Assembly (NCBI GenBank): GCA_963682025.1
Contig: OY821518.1
Span: forward strand, 10,907,090 to 10,971,089
DNA: 64,000 nucleotides
From: Cordilura impudica
Taxonomy: Eukaryota > Arthropoda > Insecta > Diptera > Scathophagidae
Direction of reading: 5' to 3'
The notes beneath the pieces were generated by a model. It made no database searches. It was not told the DNA's origin and saw only the letters and a list, made by a program, of their open reading frames with translations. This document shows positions 33,608-42,723 of the stretch, in pieces. Numbering within the stretch: position 1 is the stretch's first letter; every line of letters begins with the position of its first letter. The translations under genes and the position numbers were made by a program.

Positions 33608-36600
33608 ACTTTTTTACATTTTAGAAATGTACCTTTTGAAAAGGTAACTTTAAAAAAGTGCATTTTAATAACGTAAGGGTAACTTTTAAAGAGTACCTTT
33701 TAAAAAACTACCTTTTAAATAACAGTACCTTTAAAAAAAGGACCCTTTAAAAAAAGTTCCATTTAAAACAACTGCCTTTTAATAGAAGAACTTAAAAAAA
33801 ATATTGACGGAAGAAATTTTTCAAAAAACAACCTTTTAAAAGTACATTTAAAAAAAGTACATTTTAAAAAAACTACATTTTAAGTGAAGTACCTTTTAAA
33901 AGTACATATTAAAAAGTACCTTTTAAGAAAATGAACTCTTAAAAAGTACCTTTTAAAAGAAGTGCCTTAAAAAAATGTTACCTCTTTAAAACAGTACCTT
34001 TTAAAAAGTATCTCTTAAAATAGTACCTTTGAGAAAGTATCTATTTTAGAGAATTACCTTTTCTGAGAAGTACATTTTAAAAAGTACCTTTTAGTAGCAG
34101 AACTTAAAAAAGTTTTGAAGGTAGAAATTTTTCAAAAAAGGACCTTTTAAAAGTATATTTAAAAAAAGTACATTTTAAAAAAACTACATTTTAAGTGAAG
34201 TACCTTTTAAAAGTACATTTAAAAAAAGTACATTTAAGAAAATTACCTTTTAAAAAAATTACCTTTTAATGGAAGTGACTATTGAAATATTACGTTTTAA
34301 ATGAAGTATATTTTAAAAGTACATACTTAAAAGTACCTTTTAAGAAAAGGAACTCGTGAAAAGTATCTTTGAAAGAAGTTCCTTTAAAAAACATTACTTT
34401 TTTAAAAAAGTACCTTTAAAAAACATTACTTTTTTAAAAAAGTACCTTTTGAAAAAGTACGTATTATAAAAGTACCTTTTGAAAAAGTACCTTTTAAAAA
34501 ACCACCTCTTAGAACTGTACCTTTTGAAAAAATAATTTAAAAAAGTACCTTTCAAAAGAAGTAACTAAAAAAAATGCAATTTTAAAGAAGCACTTTTGAA
34601 GGAAGAAATTTTTCGAAAAAGGACCTTTTAAAAGTACATTTAAAAAAAGTACCATTTAAGAGAAGTAACTTAAAAAAAATGTCGTTTTAGAGAAGTACTC
34701 TTAAAAAAAGTATGTTTTAAAAAAAGTACCTTTTAATAAAAGCACTTAAAAAAATACCATTTAAAAGAAGTACCTATTAAAAAACGACCCTTAAAAAGTA
34801 CAGTAAAAGAGTACCTTTAAAAATTTGCCTTTTAAAAAAGTACATTTTGAAAGAAATACATATTAAGAAAGTACGTTTTTAGAAATGCGTGTTATAAATA
34901 AAGTACCTTTCAAAAGAAGTACCTTTAAAAGGGTACCTTTTAAGAAAATTACCTCTTAATAAAGTACTTCTCATAACAAGTACCTTTCAATAGTAATAAC
35001 TTTAACAAAAATACAATTGAAAGAAGGACCTTGTCAAAAAAAAAACCTTTTAAAAGTACATTACAATAGAACATTGTAAAAAGAGTACCTTTTAAAAAAA
35101 AGTACCTTCCGATAGAAGTAACCTTTAAAAAATTAACTTTTAAAAGAAGTAACTTTCAAAAAATTACCTTTTAAAAGAAGTACCTTTTAAAAGAAGCACC
35201 TTTTAATAGAAGTAACTTTTAAAAAATTGTTGTTTGAAAGAAGTACCTTTTAAAAGAAGTAACTATTTATAAAAAATAGCAGATTCCAGCGCTCGCAATT
35301 CGGGTGCAATTTCTAGGCAGCTTTAATTTTCAACCTAGCCAATTCACAAACCAACACTTCCATGGTTTATTATTATTGTGAATGAAGATAACAAACTCAT
35401 TAACAAACACATTAATAAATTTAGTAAACACACACATAGCATATGTATAATTTTATGTATGTGTTAGTAGCAACTTTAAGTGCAATTTACTCAAAATAAA
35501 GGAAAAAGTTTAAAAATCGGTATATATGCAAAACGGCTAAAAAGAAATACCTTTCAAATAATATACGTTTGGTCAAAACCGGGATAAAACGGTAGAACAA
35601 AATATCGGTCACAAGAAATCGCCTAGCTTTTTAATATTGTAGATACCTTTTAAAAAATTACCTTTCAAAAAAAGTAGCTGTTAAAACAAGTACCTCAAAA
35701 TAAGTACATTTTATAAAAATATTTCTTAAAAGAAGTAACTTTTAAAAAATTACCTTTTAAAAAAGTACCTTTTAAAAAAGTATCATTCAAAAAGTACCTT
35801 TTGAAAATGTACCTTTTAAAAAAGAACCTTTTAAAAAAGTACGTTTTAAAAAAGTAAATTTTAAAAGAAGTACCTTTCAAAAAAGAACCTTTTGAAAACT
35901 ACCTTATAAAAAAAGGTACCTTTAAAAATATACTTTATAAAATATCACCTTTTAAAAAATCCTTTTTAAGAAAGAACCTTTTAAAAAGGACCTTTTAAAA
36001 AAGTACCTTTTAAAAAAGTACCTTTCAAAAAAGTACTTTTTAATAAAAGTACCTTTTAAAAAAGTTCCTTTTTAAATAAGTAGCTTTTAAAAAAGTACCT
36101 TTTTAAAAAAGTACCTTTTAAAACAAAGTGCCTTTTAAAATAGTACATTTTAAAAAAAGTACCTTTTAACGAAAGTACCTCTTAACAAAAGTACCTTATA
36201 TTTAGGTACCATTTAAAAAGTGCTTAAAAAAATGAGGTGCGTTTAAAAAAAAAAAACATTAAAAAACTTTTGTAGAAAGTATTTTTTAAAAGGTACTTTA
36301 AAAAAAAAAAGTATATTAAAAAATCTTTTAAAAACGTACCTTTTAAAAACGTACCTTTTAAAAAAGTGACTTTTAAAAAGTACCTGCTGAAACGCACCTT
36401 AATAACGTACCCATTAAAAAAAACATTTTAAAAGAGTACCTTTTATTCAGGTACCATTTAAAAAGTGCTTTAAAAGAAATGAGGTGCGTTTTAAAAAAAG
36501 AACAGTAAAAAAACTTTTGTAGAAAGTATTTTTTTAAAAGGTACTTTTTAATAAAAAGTATGTTAAAAATCCTTTTAAAAAAGTACCTGCTAAAATCGCA

Positions 36601-36650
36601 CTTTAATAACGTACCCATTAAAAAAGTACCTTTTAAAGAAGTATATTTTA
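33608..36650. repeat. GTACC satellite, block 1
   Basis: The array consists of 12- to 14-bp units around AAAAAGTACCTTTT, a nearly self-complementary motif (core AAAAGGTACTTTT on the other strand). Longer repeats are superimposed: a stretch with GGAAGAAATTTTTC and AACCTTTTAAAAGTACATTT appears near 33800, 34120 and 34600, and a stretch with ATTTAAAAAGTGCTT and ATGAGGTGCGTTT appears near 36205 and 36440. An H element interrupts it at 35276-35646. Lysine- and phenylalanine-rich frames across it are artefacts. Confidence 0.9.
35276..35646 (+). mobile_element. Family-H element inserted in the satellite
   Basis: It runs from TAGCAGATTCCAGCGCTCG to TCGCCTAGCTTTTTAATATTGTAGAT, is about 370 bp, and carries one internal unit. 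Satellite sequence flanks it directly on both sides with no visible target duplication, which gives clear boundaries for the family. It has no coding capacity. Confidence 0.85.
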
Positions 36651-36656
36651 TTTAAT

Positions 36657-36690
36657 TTTAGACTTTTATCAGAATCTAATAGTCGGCAAA
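36657..36690 (+). repeat. 34-bp direct repeat, right border of the GTACC satellite
   Basis: It matches 33563-33596 at 31 of 34 positions. The pair brackets the satellite. Confidence 0.7.
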
Positions 36691-37454
36691 TATATCTATT
36701 TTATGTACTTATTTTTGTTTAATTCAAGTGAAATTATTGAACAGTCGGCCAAGATATAGATGTTTCATCTCACTGCTGAACAAACCGCACTTTTTTTGTT
36801 ATATTTGCTTTAGAATTAAATAATTTTTTGTAAAATTAACATTTTAGCTTTTCATATTTCACATTTTTTTCACATTTCTGATGACTAATGTTTACTCATA
36901 AGTTAAATAAACTGTAAAATATAAATGTCAACATATGTATTATCACCCAAAAAAAAAAAAACGACACCAAAATAAGGAAATTCACATTGACAAATTTATG
37001 TTGTAATTTTGTTATAACAATAGACCAAATGAAAAACATGACAGACGAATGCTGTCAGTACTAGTCTAGTCGTATGTCAAAGAAATACCTCATGTTTTTG
37101 TATGCAGCAAAAAATAAACAACAAAAAAATATATATAGCAGACTCATATTTCGGTTGTTTGATCTATTTCAGTGAGATGTAGGAAACAAATATGACTGAC
37201 TAGTTGGAAGTTATTTTTTTTTTTTGTTTAGTTATTTCGCTTTCAGTTGATACGAGTACGTTTTTTGTTTGTAAATTAGAGAGACATTTTAGAATTTAAA
37301 TATTTAATTTACAAAATTTGTTAAAATCTAAGTGAAGCTCTTTAATTATTTTATCAAATATGTTTTATATAGAAATTTTATAAGCTCGCCAATGATGTAC
37401 TAAATAGAGATACAGCATTAGCAGGTCGTACTCAGGCATGTTCTACTGTTATAT
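36691..37454. other. AT-rich gene-free stretch
   Basis: No coding signature and no match to other repeats in the window. Confidence 0.5.
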
Positions 37455-37836
37455 AATCTATAATATTAATAGGCTAGGCGATTTCTTGTGACCGATATTT
37501 TGTTCTACCGTTTTATTCCGATTTTGACCAAACATATATTATTTGAAAGGTATTTTTTGTTAGCCGATTTGCAGATTTACAGATTTTTAAATTTTTTCGT
37601 TTGTTTTGAGTAAATTGCATTTAAAGTTACTACTAACACATACATAAAATTATACAATGCTATGTGTGTGTTTACCAAATTTGTTAATGTGTTTGTAATA
37701 AAAATGAGTTTGTTTTTTTGTGTTGATTTGTGAATTGGCTATAATTGATTCGCATGACTTAAGCGTTTTTATATAATGAAAAAATAAAATTTCCTAGAAT
37801 TTGCACTCGAATTTCGAGGGCTGGAATCTGCTAGTT
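37455..37836 (-). mobile_element. Family-H element, full-length copy
   Basis: The plus strand begins ATCTATAATATTAATAGGCTAGG and ends CTCGAATTTCGAGGGCTGG followed by AATCTGCTAG. The internal order of landmarks is the inverse of the copies at 35276 and 47996. It is about 380 bp. Confidence 0.8.
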
Positions 37837-38012
37837 TTTTTTTTTAAATAAGTTTTTAAAAATATTTTTATGTTTTCTTTATTTTTGATATTTTTAATGG
37901 ACGTGGCACCTCCCAAACAAAGTAATTATTCAATATCATATATCTCGAATACTATAACAGATACAGCTTTGAAAATTTGTCTGAGGTCATATTAATAATA
38001 ATTAATAATTAC

Positions 38013-38031
38013 TAGGGCAAGGACTTTCATG
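38013..38031 (+). repeat. hAT left terminal inverted repeat
   Basis: TAGGGCAAGGACTTTCATG, preceded by the target duplication ATAATTAC. Confidence 0.95.
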
Positions 38032-38451
38032 TAAATACATGTTTTCTCTCGATAGTCCAAAATAGATATGGACTAAGTATTTATCCGAATCATCCAATTT
38101 AGAACAAAATGGCATCGATTTGTAGTTGTATATTTTTGCATATTTTGGTATAAATGCATGTTTTTGCATATTTTCATTTAAATGCATATTTCTATAGCAT
38201 TTTTTTTTTGCAAATTAAAAATATTAAAAAAAATTAGTCAAAAAAATTAAACACAATTTTATATTTTGTAAATTAACTTGTTGAGGTGGGATTTTTCGTA
38301 TAAACCACCTTACATTTTAACTAGAAAGAGAAACATACAAAAAAAACTTATAGTAATGAAAACTTAGTGATTTTTGCACCAGTGTTAGCGGTTTTTAGTA
38401 CACAAAATCATCTTTTCTGCGCTTTTTGCTTCTAAAATTTTGGTATCACTG

Positions 38452-38568
38452 TAGAGTTGTAAAATATTTCTAAAAGTATTGAGTAGTTGCATTTGACTAC
38501 TGAGTACTGGCAAAATCAGACGCTATCGAGTACTCAGTACCGCAATACTTAATACTTTTACAACTCTA
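38452..38568. mobile_element. Nested hAT-type MITE, 117 bp
   Basis: The ends TAGAGTTGTAAAA and TTTTACAACTCTA are exact inverses. The 8 bp outside them are TATCACTG (38444-38451) and CATCACTG (38569-38576), a target duplication with one mismatch. The inner part is also partly self-complementary (AGTATTGAGTAG, CTGAGTACT, CGAGTACTCAG, AATACTTAATACT). It inserted into the untranslated 5' part of the host hAT element. Confidence 0.85.
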
Positions 38569-38723
38569 CATCACTGATTTTGTAGATTATTTTTAGCAAA
38601 AAAAAACCACGAGATTAGCTTGGATACTAAAAAATCTAATAAAAAAATAATTCTTATAAAAAAAAGAAGAAAGCTATTCGTGTTTTAATAAAATTAACTG
38701 GTGCTTGAAGTTTCTGATTAATA

Positions 38724-38780
38724 GTAAGTATGATTTTAACTAAAAACATGAGTTTTATTTTAATGTTTTTAGTTTTCCAG
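38724..38780 (+). other. Candidate 5'-UTR intron of the hAT transposase gene
   Basis: GTAAGT at 38724 and a pyrimidine-rich acceptor ending TTTTCCAG at 38780 define a 57-bp AT-rich stretch ending five bases before the first ATG (38786). Sites and length fit fly introns. Confidence 0.5.
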
Positions 38781-38785
38781 GAATT

Positions 38786-38902
38786 ATGCCGAGACAAAAA
38801 ACGACATTGCCTACAACTTTAAATAAATATGTTAATGAATACAACGATCTTTTTAAAACTGATGGAAAAATACTTTTTTGCAAGATTTGCAATAAAGGGT
38901 GA
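38786..38902 (+). pseudogene. N-terminal part of the hAT transposase (BED-type finger, frameshifted)
   Basis: The ATG at 38786 opens 38 codons beginning MPRQKTTLPTTLNKYV and reaching ILFCKICNKG before TGA at 38900. Cys32 and Cys35 form the first half of a BED-type zinc finger. The second half (His12 and His18 of the next frame, QHIKSQKH) continues in another frame starting at 38899. The two frames are out of step by one missing base (or two extra) near 38896-38900, so this copy cannot make a full-length protein unless the sequence contains an error there. The finger layout resembles the N-terminus of CGGBP1-like hAT proteins, from memory. Confidence 0.8.
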
Positions 38903-40257
38903 ACTGTGAAAAAAAGTTCTTAGTTGAACAGCATATAAAAAGCCAGAAACATAAAGAATTACATAAGCGTTCCACCGAAAAAGCTTCTCAAATTTTAATT
39001 ACAAGAACGGTTGCAGCAAATAAATTTTATATAGATTTATGTGATGCCTTTGTCTCAGCTGATATTCCCCTTTACAAACTAAATAACGATAATTTGAGAA
39101 ATTTTCTTAAACAGTACACAAATGAAAGCGTTCCTAGCGAGACTGTACTGAGAAAACATTATATGGATAAGGTCTACAATTGGCAACTAAATGAAATAAA
39201 ATGTTTCTTAAAAAACAAGTTTTTATGGGTGTCTATGGATGATATAACAGACATTGAAGGTCGTTATATTGCGAACTTTATTGTTGGAGTTTTGGGTAAG
39301 GATGAAGAATTAAGTAAAAAGAAATTTTTACTTAACGTAGTTGAGTTAGAAAAGGCAAATCATGCTACAATTGCAAGAGCATTTAATGATTCCGTAAGTT
39401 TGTTAGGAGAAGATTTCAATAAAAATCAAATCCTTTTATTTTTAACTGACGCTGCTCCTTATATGGTCAAAGCAGCTAATGGGCTTAAGATTTTTTATCC
39501 AAAGCTTCTGCATGTAACGTGCTTAGCACATGGTTTACACCGCATAGCTGAGGAAATAAGAAGCAATTTTGAAGATGTTGATTCCTTGATTTCGAATGGG
39601 AAAAAGATATTTCTTAAGGCATCTTCACGTGTAGCAATTTTTAAAGAAAAATATCCTCAACTACCTCTTCCTCCTCAGCCTGTGGTGACAAGATGGGGAA
39701 CCTGGTTAAATGCAGTATTGCATTATGAAACAAATTTTGACCAATTTAAAAATGCAATTGAAGACCTCAATGATAAATATACTTCTACTATAAAGGAAAT
39801 GAAAGAATTATTAAAATTGCCTCATATAAAAGCACAAATAACATTTTTGTCTTCGAGTTACTCATTTTTGAGTGAATCTATAACCAAGTTGGAAGGATTT
39901 AGTTCATTAAATAAACAAATAAAAGCTGTTAATGATGCCGCTTTTAAAATAAACGAGGTTGAAGAAAATGTAGCTCAATGCATTAAAGAAAAACTAAAAT
40001 CAGTATTGCAAAAAAATGGCGGGTTTCATAAGATAAAAGAAGTTTCCAGTGTTTTCCAGTCAGATTCTAATGTGTACAACGATTTTGAATATTCAACAAA
40101 CGAAATTTCATCTTTTAAGTATGCCCCAATTACATCAGTTGATGTAGAGCGCTCATTTTCGATGTACAAAAGCTTTTTGCGTCCAAATAAAAATTCTTTT
40201 ACTTTTGAAAACTTAAAAAAACATATATTTGTTTATACAAATAAAAATTTTTGCTAA
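38899..40257 (+). CDS. hAT transposase, main open frame (one frameshift from complete)
   Basis: This 452-residue frame holds nearly all of the transposase. It begins at a GTG that is only the point where the frame opens; the real start is the ATG at 38786. Residues 12-18 (HIKSQKH) finish the BED-type zinc finger. WVSMDDITD (110-118) contains the first catalytic aspartate region, LFLTDAAPYM (180-189) the second, and CLAHGLHRIAEE (208-219) is the CxxH motif with flanking conserved residues of hAT proteins. VTRWGTWL (263-270) is the conserved RW motif. APITSVDVERSFSMYKSFL (409-427) is the C-terminal dimerisation (hATC) signature with the expected glutamate at 417. It would cut and rejoin DNA at the 19-bp ends in the nucleus. 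Apart from the frameshift at 38896-38900 the frame is intact, unlike every other coding relic here. Normal length with the N-terminus would be about 490 residues. Confidence 0.9.
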   Translation: MNCEKKFLVEQHIKSQKHKELHKRSTEKASQILITRTVAANKFYIDLCDAFVSADIPLYKLNNDNLRNFLKQYTNESVPSETVLRKHYMDKVYNWQLNEIKCFLKNKFLWVSMDDITDIEGRYIANFIVGVLGKDEELSKKKFLLNVVELEKANHATIARAFNDSVSLLGEDFNKNQILLFLTDAAPYMVKAANGLKIFYPKLLHVTCLAHGLHRIAEEIRSNFEDVDSLISNGKKIFLKASSRVAIFKEKYPQLPLPPQPVVTRWGTWLNAVLHYETNFDQFKNAIEDLNDKYTSTIKEMKELLKLPHIKAQITFLSSSYSFLSESITKLEGFSSLNKQIKAVNDAAFKINEVEENVAQCIKEKLKSVLQKNGGFHKIKEVSSVFQSDSNVYNDFEYSTNEISSFKYAPITSVDVERSFSMYKSFLRPNKNSFTFENLKKHIFVYTNKNFC

Positions 40258-40453
40258 GTTAAATGTTAAAAATTGTACATGTTAATTTAGAAGACATACA
40301 AGACTGAATCTTAATTTTTTGTTTGTTTTTTTTTTATGATATTAATAAAAATGAACTGTTATTAAAAAAATAAATGCAAATTTTTCTCATTTTAATAGCA
40401 TATTTTGTTATTTTTGTAGCATTTTATAGGCGCATATTTTCGATTTTTAAGTG

Positions 40454-40472
40454 CATGAAAGTCCTTGCCCTA
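40454..40472 (-). repeat. hAT right terminal inverted repeat
   Basis: It is the exact reverse complement of 38013-38031, followed by ATAATTAC. Confidence 0.95.
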
Positions 40473-40754
40473 ATAATTACTAATGTGTGTAGTCGAGTGT
40501 ACAAAAAAAAAAAAAAAAAAATAATAATAATGAAGTACTAGATAAGCGACAGTCTTGAAACTTTAAAAAAATAAGTTAATTATCAATTAAGTATCACCAA
40601 ACCACAAAATTGCGGAAAACAAAAACCGCCAAAAACAAAAATCTTCATAATCAAAAATCGCCAGTATCACAAATCATTAAAATAAAAAATAAATGCAAAA
40701 TGATACTCTAAATTCAAGGACAATCCATGTTTTGCTCATCGGAAGCAATATGTA

Positions 40755-42722
40755 CAGTAAAATCTTTTTTTACACGGTAGGTACGTTCCTCAGAAAACCG
40801 TGTAAATCAAAATCGTGTAAAAATTACACGATTCATATGTAAATTTGGGGATCTGTTCCACAACCTTAAAAAATCATGTAAAATGAAAAAAATTCAAATA
40901 TTTTCTTAAAAAACCGTGCAAAAGAAGTGATATTAAACTCCATTAAGTAATAATAAAACAATACAAAGTCATATTTATTACAAGAAAATAAATTTAGTTT
41001 ACAGTTTAAATTCAATCCATAAGTACAAAAAAATAAAAAATCAAAAAAATTAGGAAACAAGAATACAGCTACTCATCGCTAGTTGATAACAATCGTGTAC
41101 GTTTATTATGGACTGGCTTAAAAATAGCACTGTCGTGAGAAGATATGTCTAACACAACTGTTGGGTTTTGTTCTAATGCAGAATTATCTTCATTATTAGC
41201 GGCCTCTATAGGTTTTTTTTGTTATAAAATCTGTTAAAAGAAGTTGTTTCTTTGGTTTCTCCAGTTGTTTAGATAATTCTTGACACTCAGCAACACACGA
41301 TTTAAGTTTACGTTGGAATTGTAACACACGCTCCATGTCAGGATCATGAGCAAGAAAATGTTGTTCCAAACTTGTAGCGAATTTCAAGCCCTCACGAATT
41401 AAATTAGCCGTTAAAACCTGACCTTCACCTTCGTCTTCGTTGATATCGACATCTTTATTCTCATTGATTGTCACAATTTCAATTCAGTCGTCATCATCAA
41501 TAGGACCTTCTGGCATTAATTCATCGATGTCAGCCGTTTGGATGTTGTCAAACCCATCGCCACCTATATCATTTGAAAGACTTATAATGTCAGAACAAAT
41601 TTCTGATCTTTGCACCACTGAAGTTCCACTTTGAACAAAAGCTGGTAAAATGTTTTTCCAACAAGCATTTAAGGTTGATTGCCGCAACTGTTGGATGGCA
41701 AAAGAAACATGTGTAATGCAATCCAAAATATTAAACTTTTTCCATTCTTCCATAACATTCAAATTTTTTTCTTCCACGTGATGTAGTACATTTTAAATGC
41801 TGCTATAATACCCTGATCGAGTGGCTGAATCAGAGAAGTGGGATTAGGCGGCAAAAACAGCAATTGAATATTTGGATGTACCAGCACTGGGTGGCTAGGT
41901 GCATTATCAACAAGCAAAAGTATTTGAATTCTAAACCTTTTTGTGTCATATATTTCTGGACTTCAGGAACAAAACAGTTATTAAACCAATCTTTAAACAG
42001 ATTAGCCATCATCCATGCCTTTTTATTCGCCATAAAATGAACTGGAAGTTGTTAAATGTCCTTACATTTTAAAGCTCTTGGCATAAGGGATTTTTTGATT
42101 AAGAGTGGCTTCAACATTTTATCGCCAGATGCGTTACTGCAAAGCAAGAGGGTCAACCGATCTTTGGCTGCTTTAAAGCCACTAGCTGTCTTTTGAGATT
42201 TTGCTATGAATGTTCTTTTTGGCATTTGCTTCCAAAACAATGCCGTTTCGTCGGCATTAAATATTTGATCTGGAGTATATCTGCCCTCTTGAATTATTTT
42301 TGCTAGTTCATCCGGATAGTTTTTTGCAGCATATTCGTCTGCTGATGCCAATTCTCCTTGAATTTTTAGATTGTGAAAAGCGTGTCTTTTCAGAAAACCT
42401 ATCAGCCATCCATGACTTGCATTGAAAGCAATTTTATTAGTTCCCTGATGGGATACTGATTGTTCAAACTCCTGAAGTCGGTTGTATATTCTTTAATAAT
42501 TTTCCCATCAGTAGGAATTTTTTTTTCCTGTAAACACCATATGTTTTTCAGTTTTCTCCAAAGTAGAATTTCGACTATAAGAATTTGTTTTTTAATTGTT
42601 CTTATTGTCGCTTCGTTTAAACCAAAAGTTCTGCCAACAGATGTTGAACCTTCGCCACTTCTTAGACAGTCTAGGATTTTTATTTTCGTTTCTAACGAAA
42701 TCGGCTGGATGTTTTCGCCTTA
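40755..42722 (-). mobile_element. Tigger/pogo-type transposon, truncated at its 5' end
   Basis: The 3' end starts at CAGTAAAATC (40755) directly after a TA dinucleotide, as in Tigger elements, and carries subterminal inverted motifs TTTACACGGT and ACCGTGTAAA. A decayed transposase fills 41190-42720 on the minus strand. Near 42722 the sequence switches to a LINE on the plus strand. No second terminal repeat matching GATTTTACTG was found between 45450 and 48000, so the 5' end is missing or lies beyond recognition. Confidence 0.8.
41196..42722 (-). pseudogene. Tigger-type transposase (CENP-B/jerky-like), decayed
   Basis: From 42722 downward on the minus strand: PISLETKIKILDCLRSGEGS, TSVGRTFGLNEATIRTIKKQ (the CENP-B-type N-terminal helix-turn-helix), then a damaged linker, then at 42351 ADEYAAKNYPDELAKIIQ and QIFNADETALFWKQMP with the first catalytic aspartate. 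After an in-frame stop near 42050 comes KAWMMANLFKDWFNN. A frameshift leads to LLLVDNAPSHPVLV and SLIQPLDQGIIAAFK, where the second and third aspartates are separated by 29 residues (DD29D, the Tigger signature). The C-terminal part (WKKFNILDCITHVSFAI and, after one in-frame stop at about 41482, QELSKQLEKPKKQ) ends at 41196. At least two stops and two frameshifts make it inactive. Confidence 0.85.
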
Positions 42723-42723
42723 T

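Larger units (their letters stand above)
38013..40472 (+). mobile_element. Complete hAT-superfamily transposon, 2460 bp
   Basis: The ends are perfect 19-bp inverted repeats, TAGGGCAAGGACTTTCATG (38013-38031 and 40454-40472). Both are flanked by the identical 8-bp target duplication ATAATTAC (38005-38012, 40473-40480), the length expected of hAT. Subterminal ATGCATATTT/GCATATTTT repeats occur at both ends (about 38133-38213 and 40370-40458), as in other hAT elements where transposase binds. The single gene lies inside on the plus strand, with an AATAAA at about 40368. Perfect ends and target duplication suggest recent insertion. A small MITE (38452-38568) is nested in its 5' part. Confidence 0.95.

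Noticed and set aside
33608..36650. Possible CRISPR array because of regular short repeats
   Set aside because: Units are adjacent with no unique spacers, and the context is a eukaryotic repeat region.
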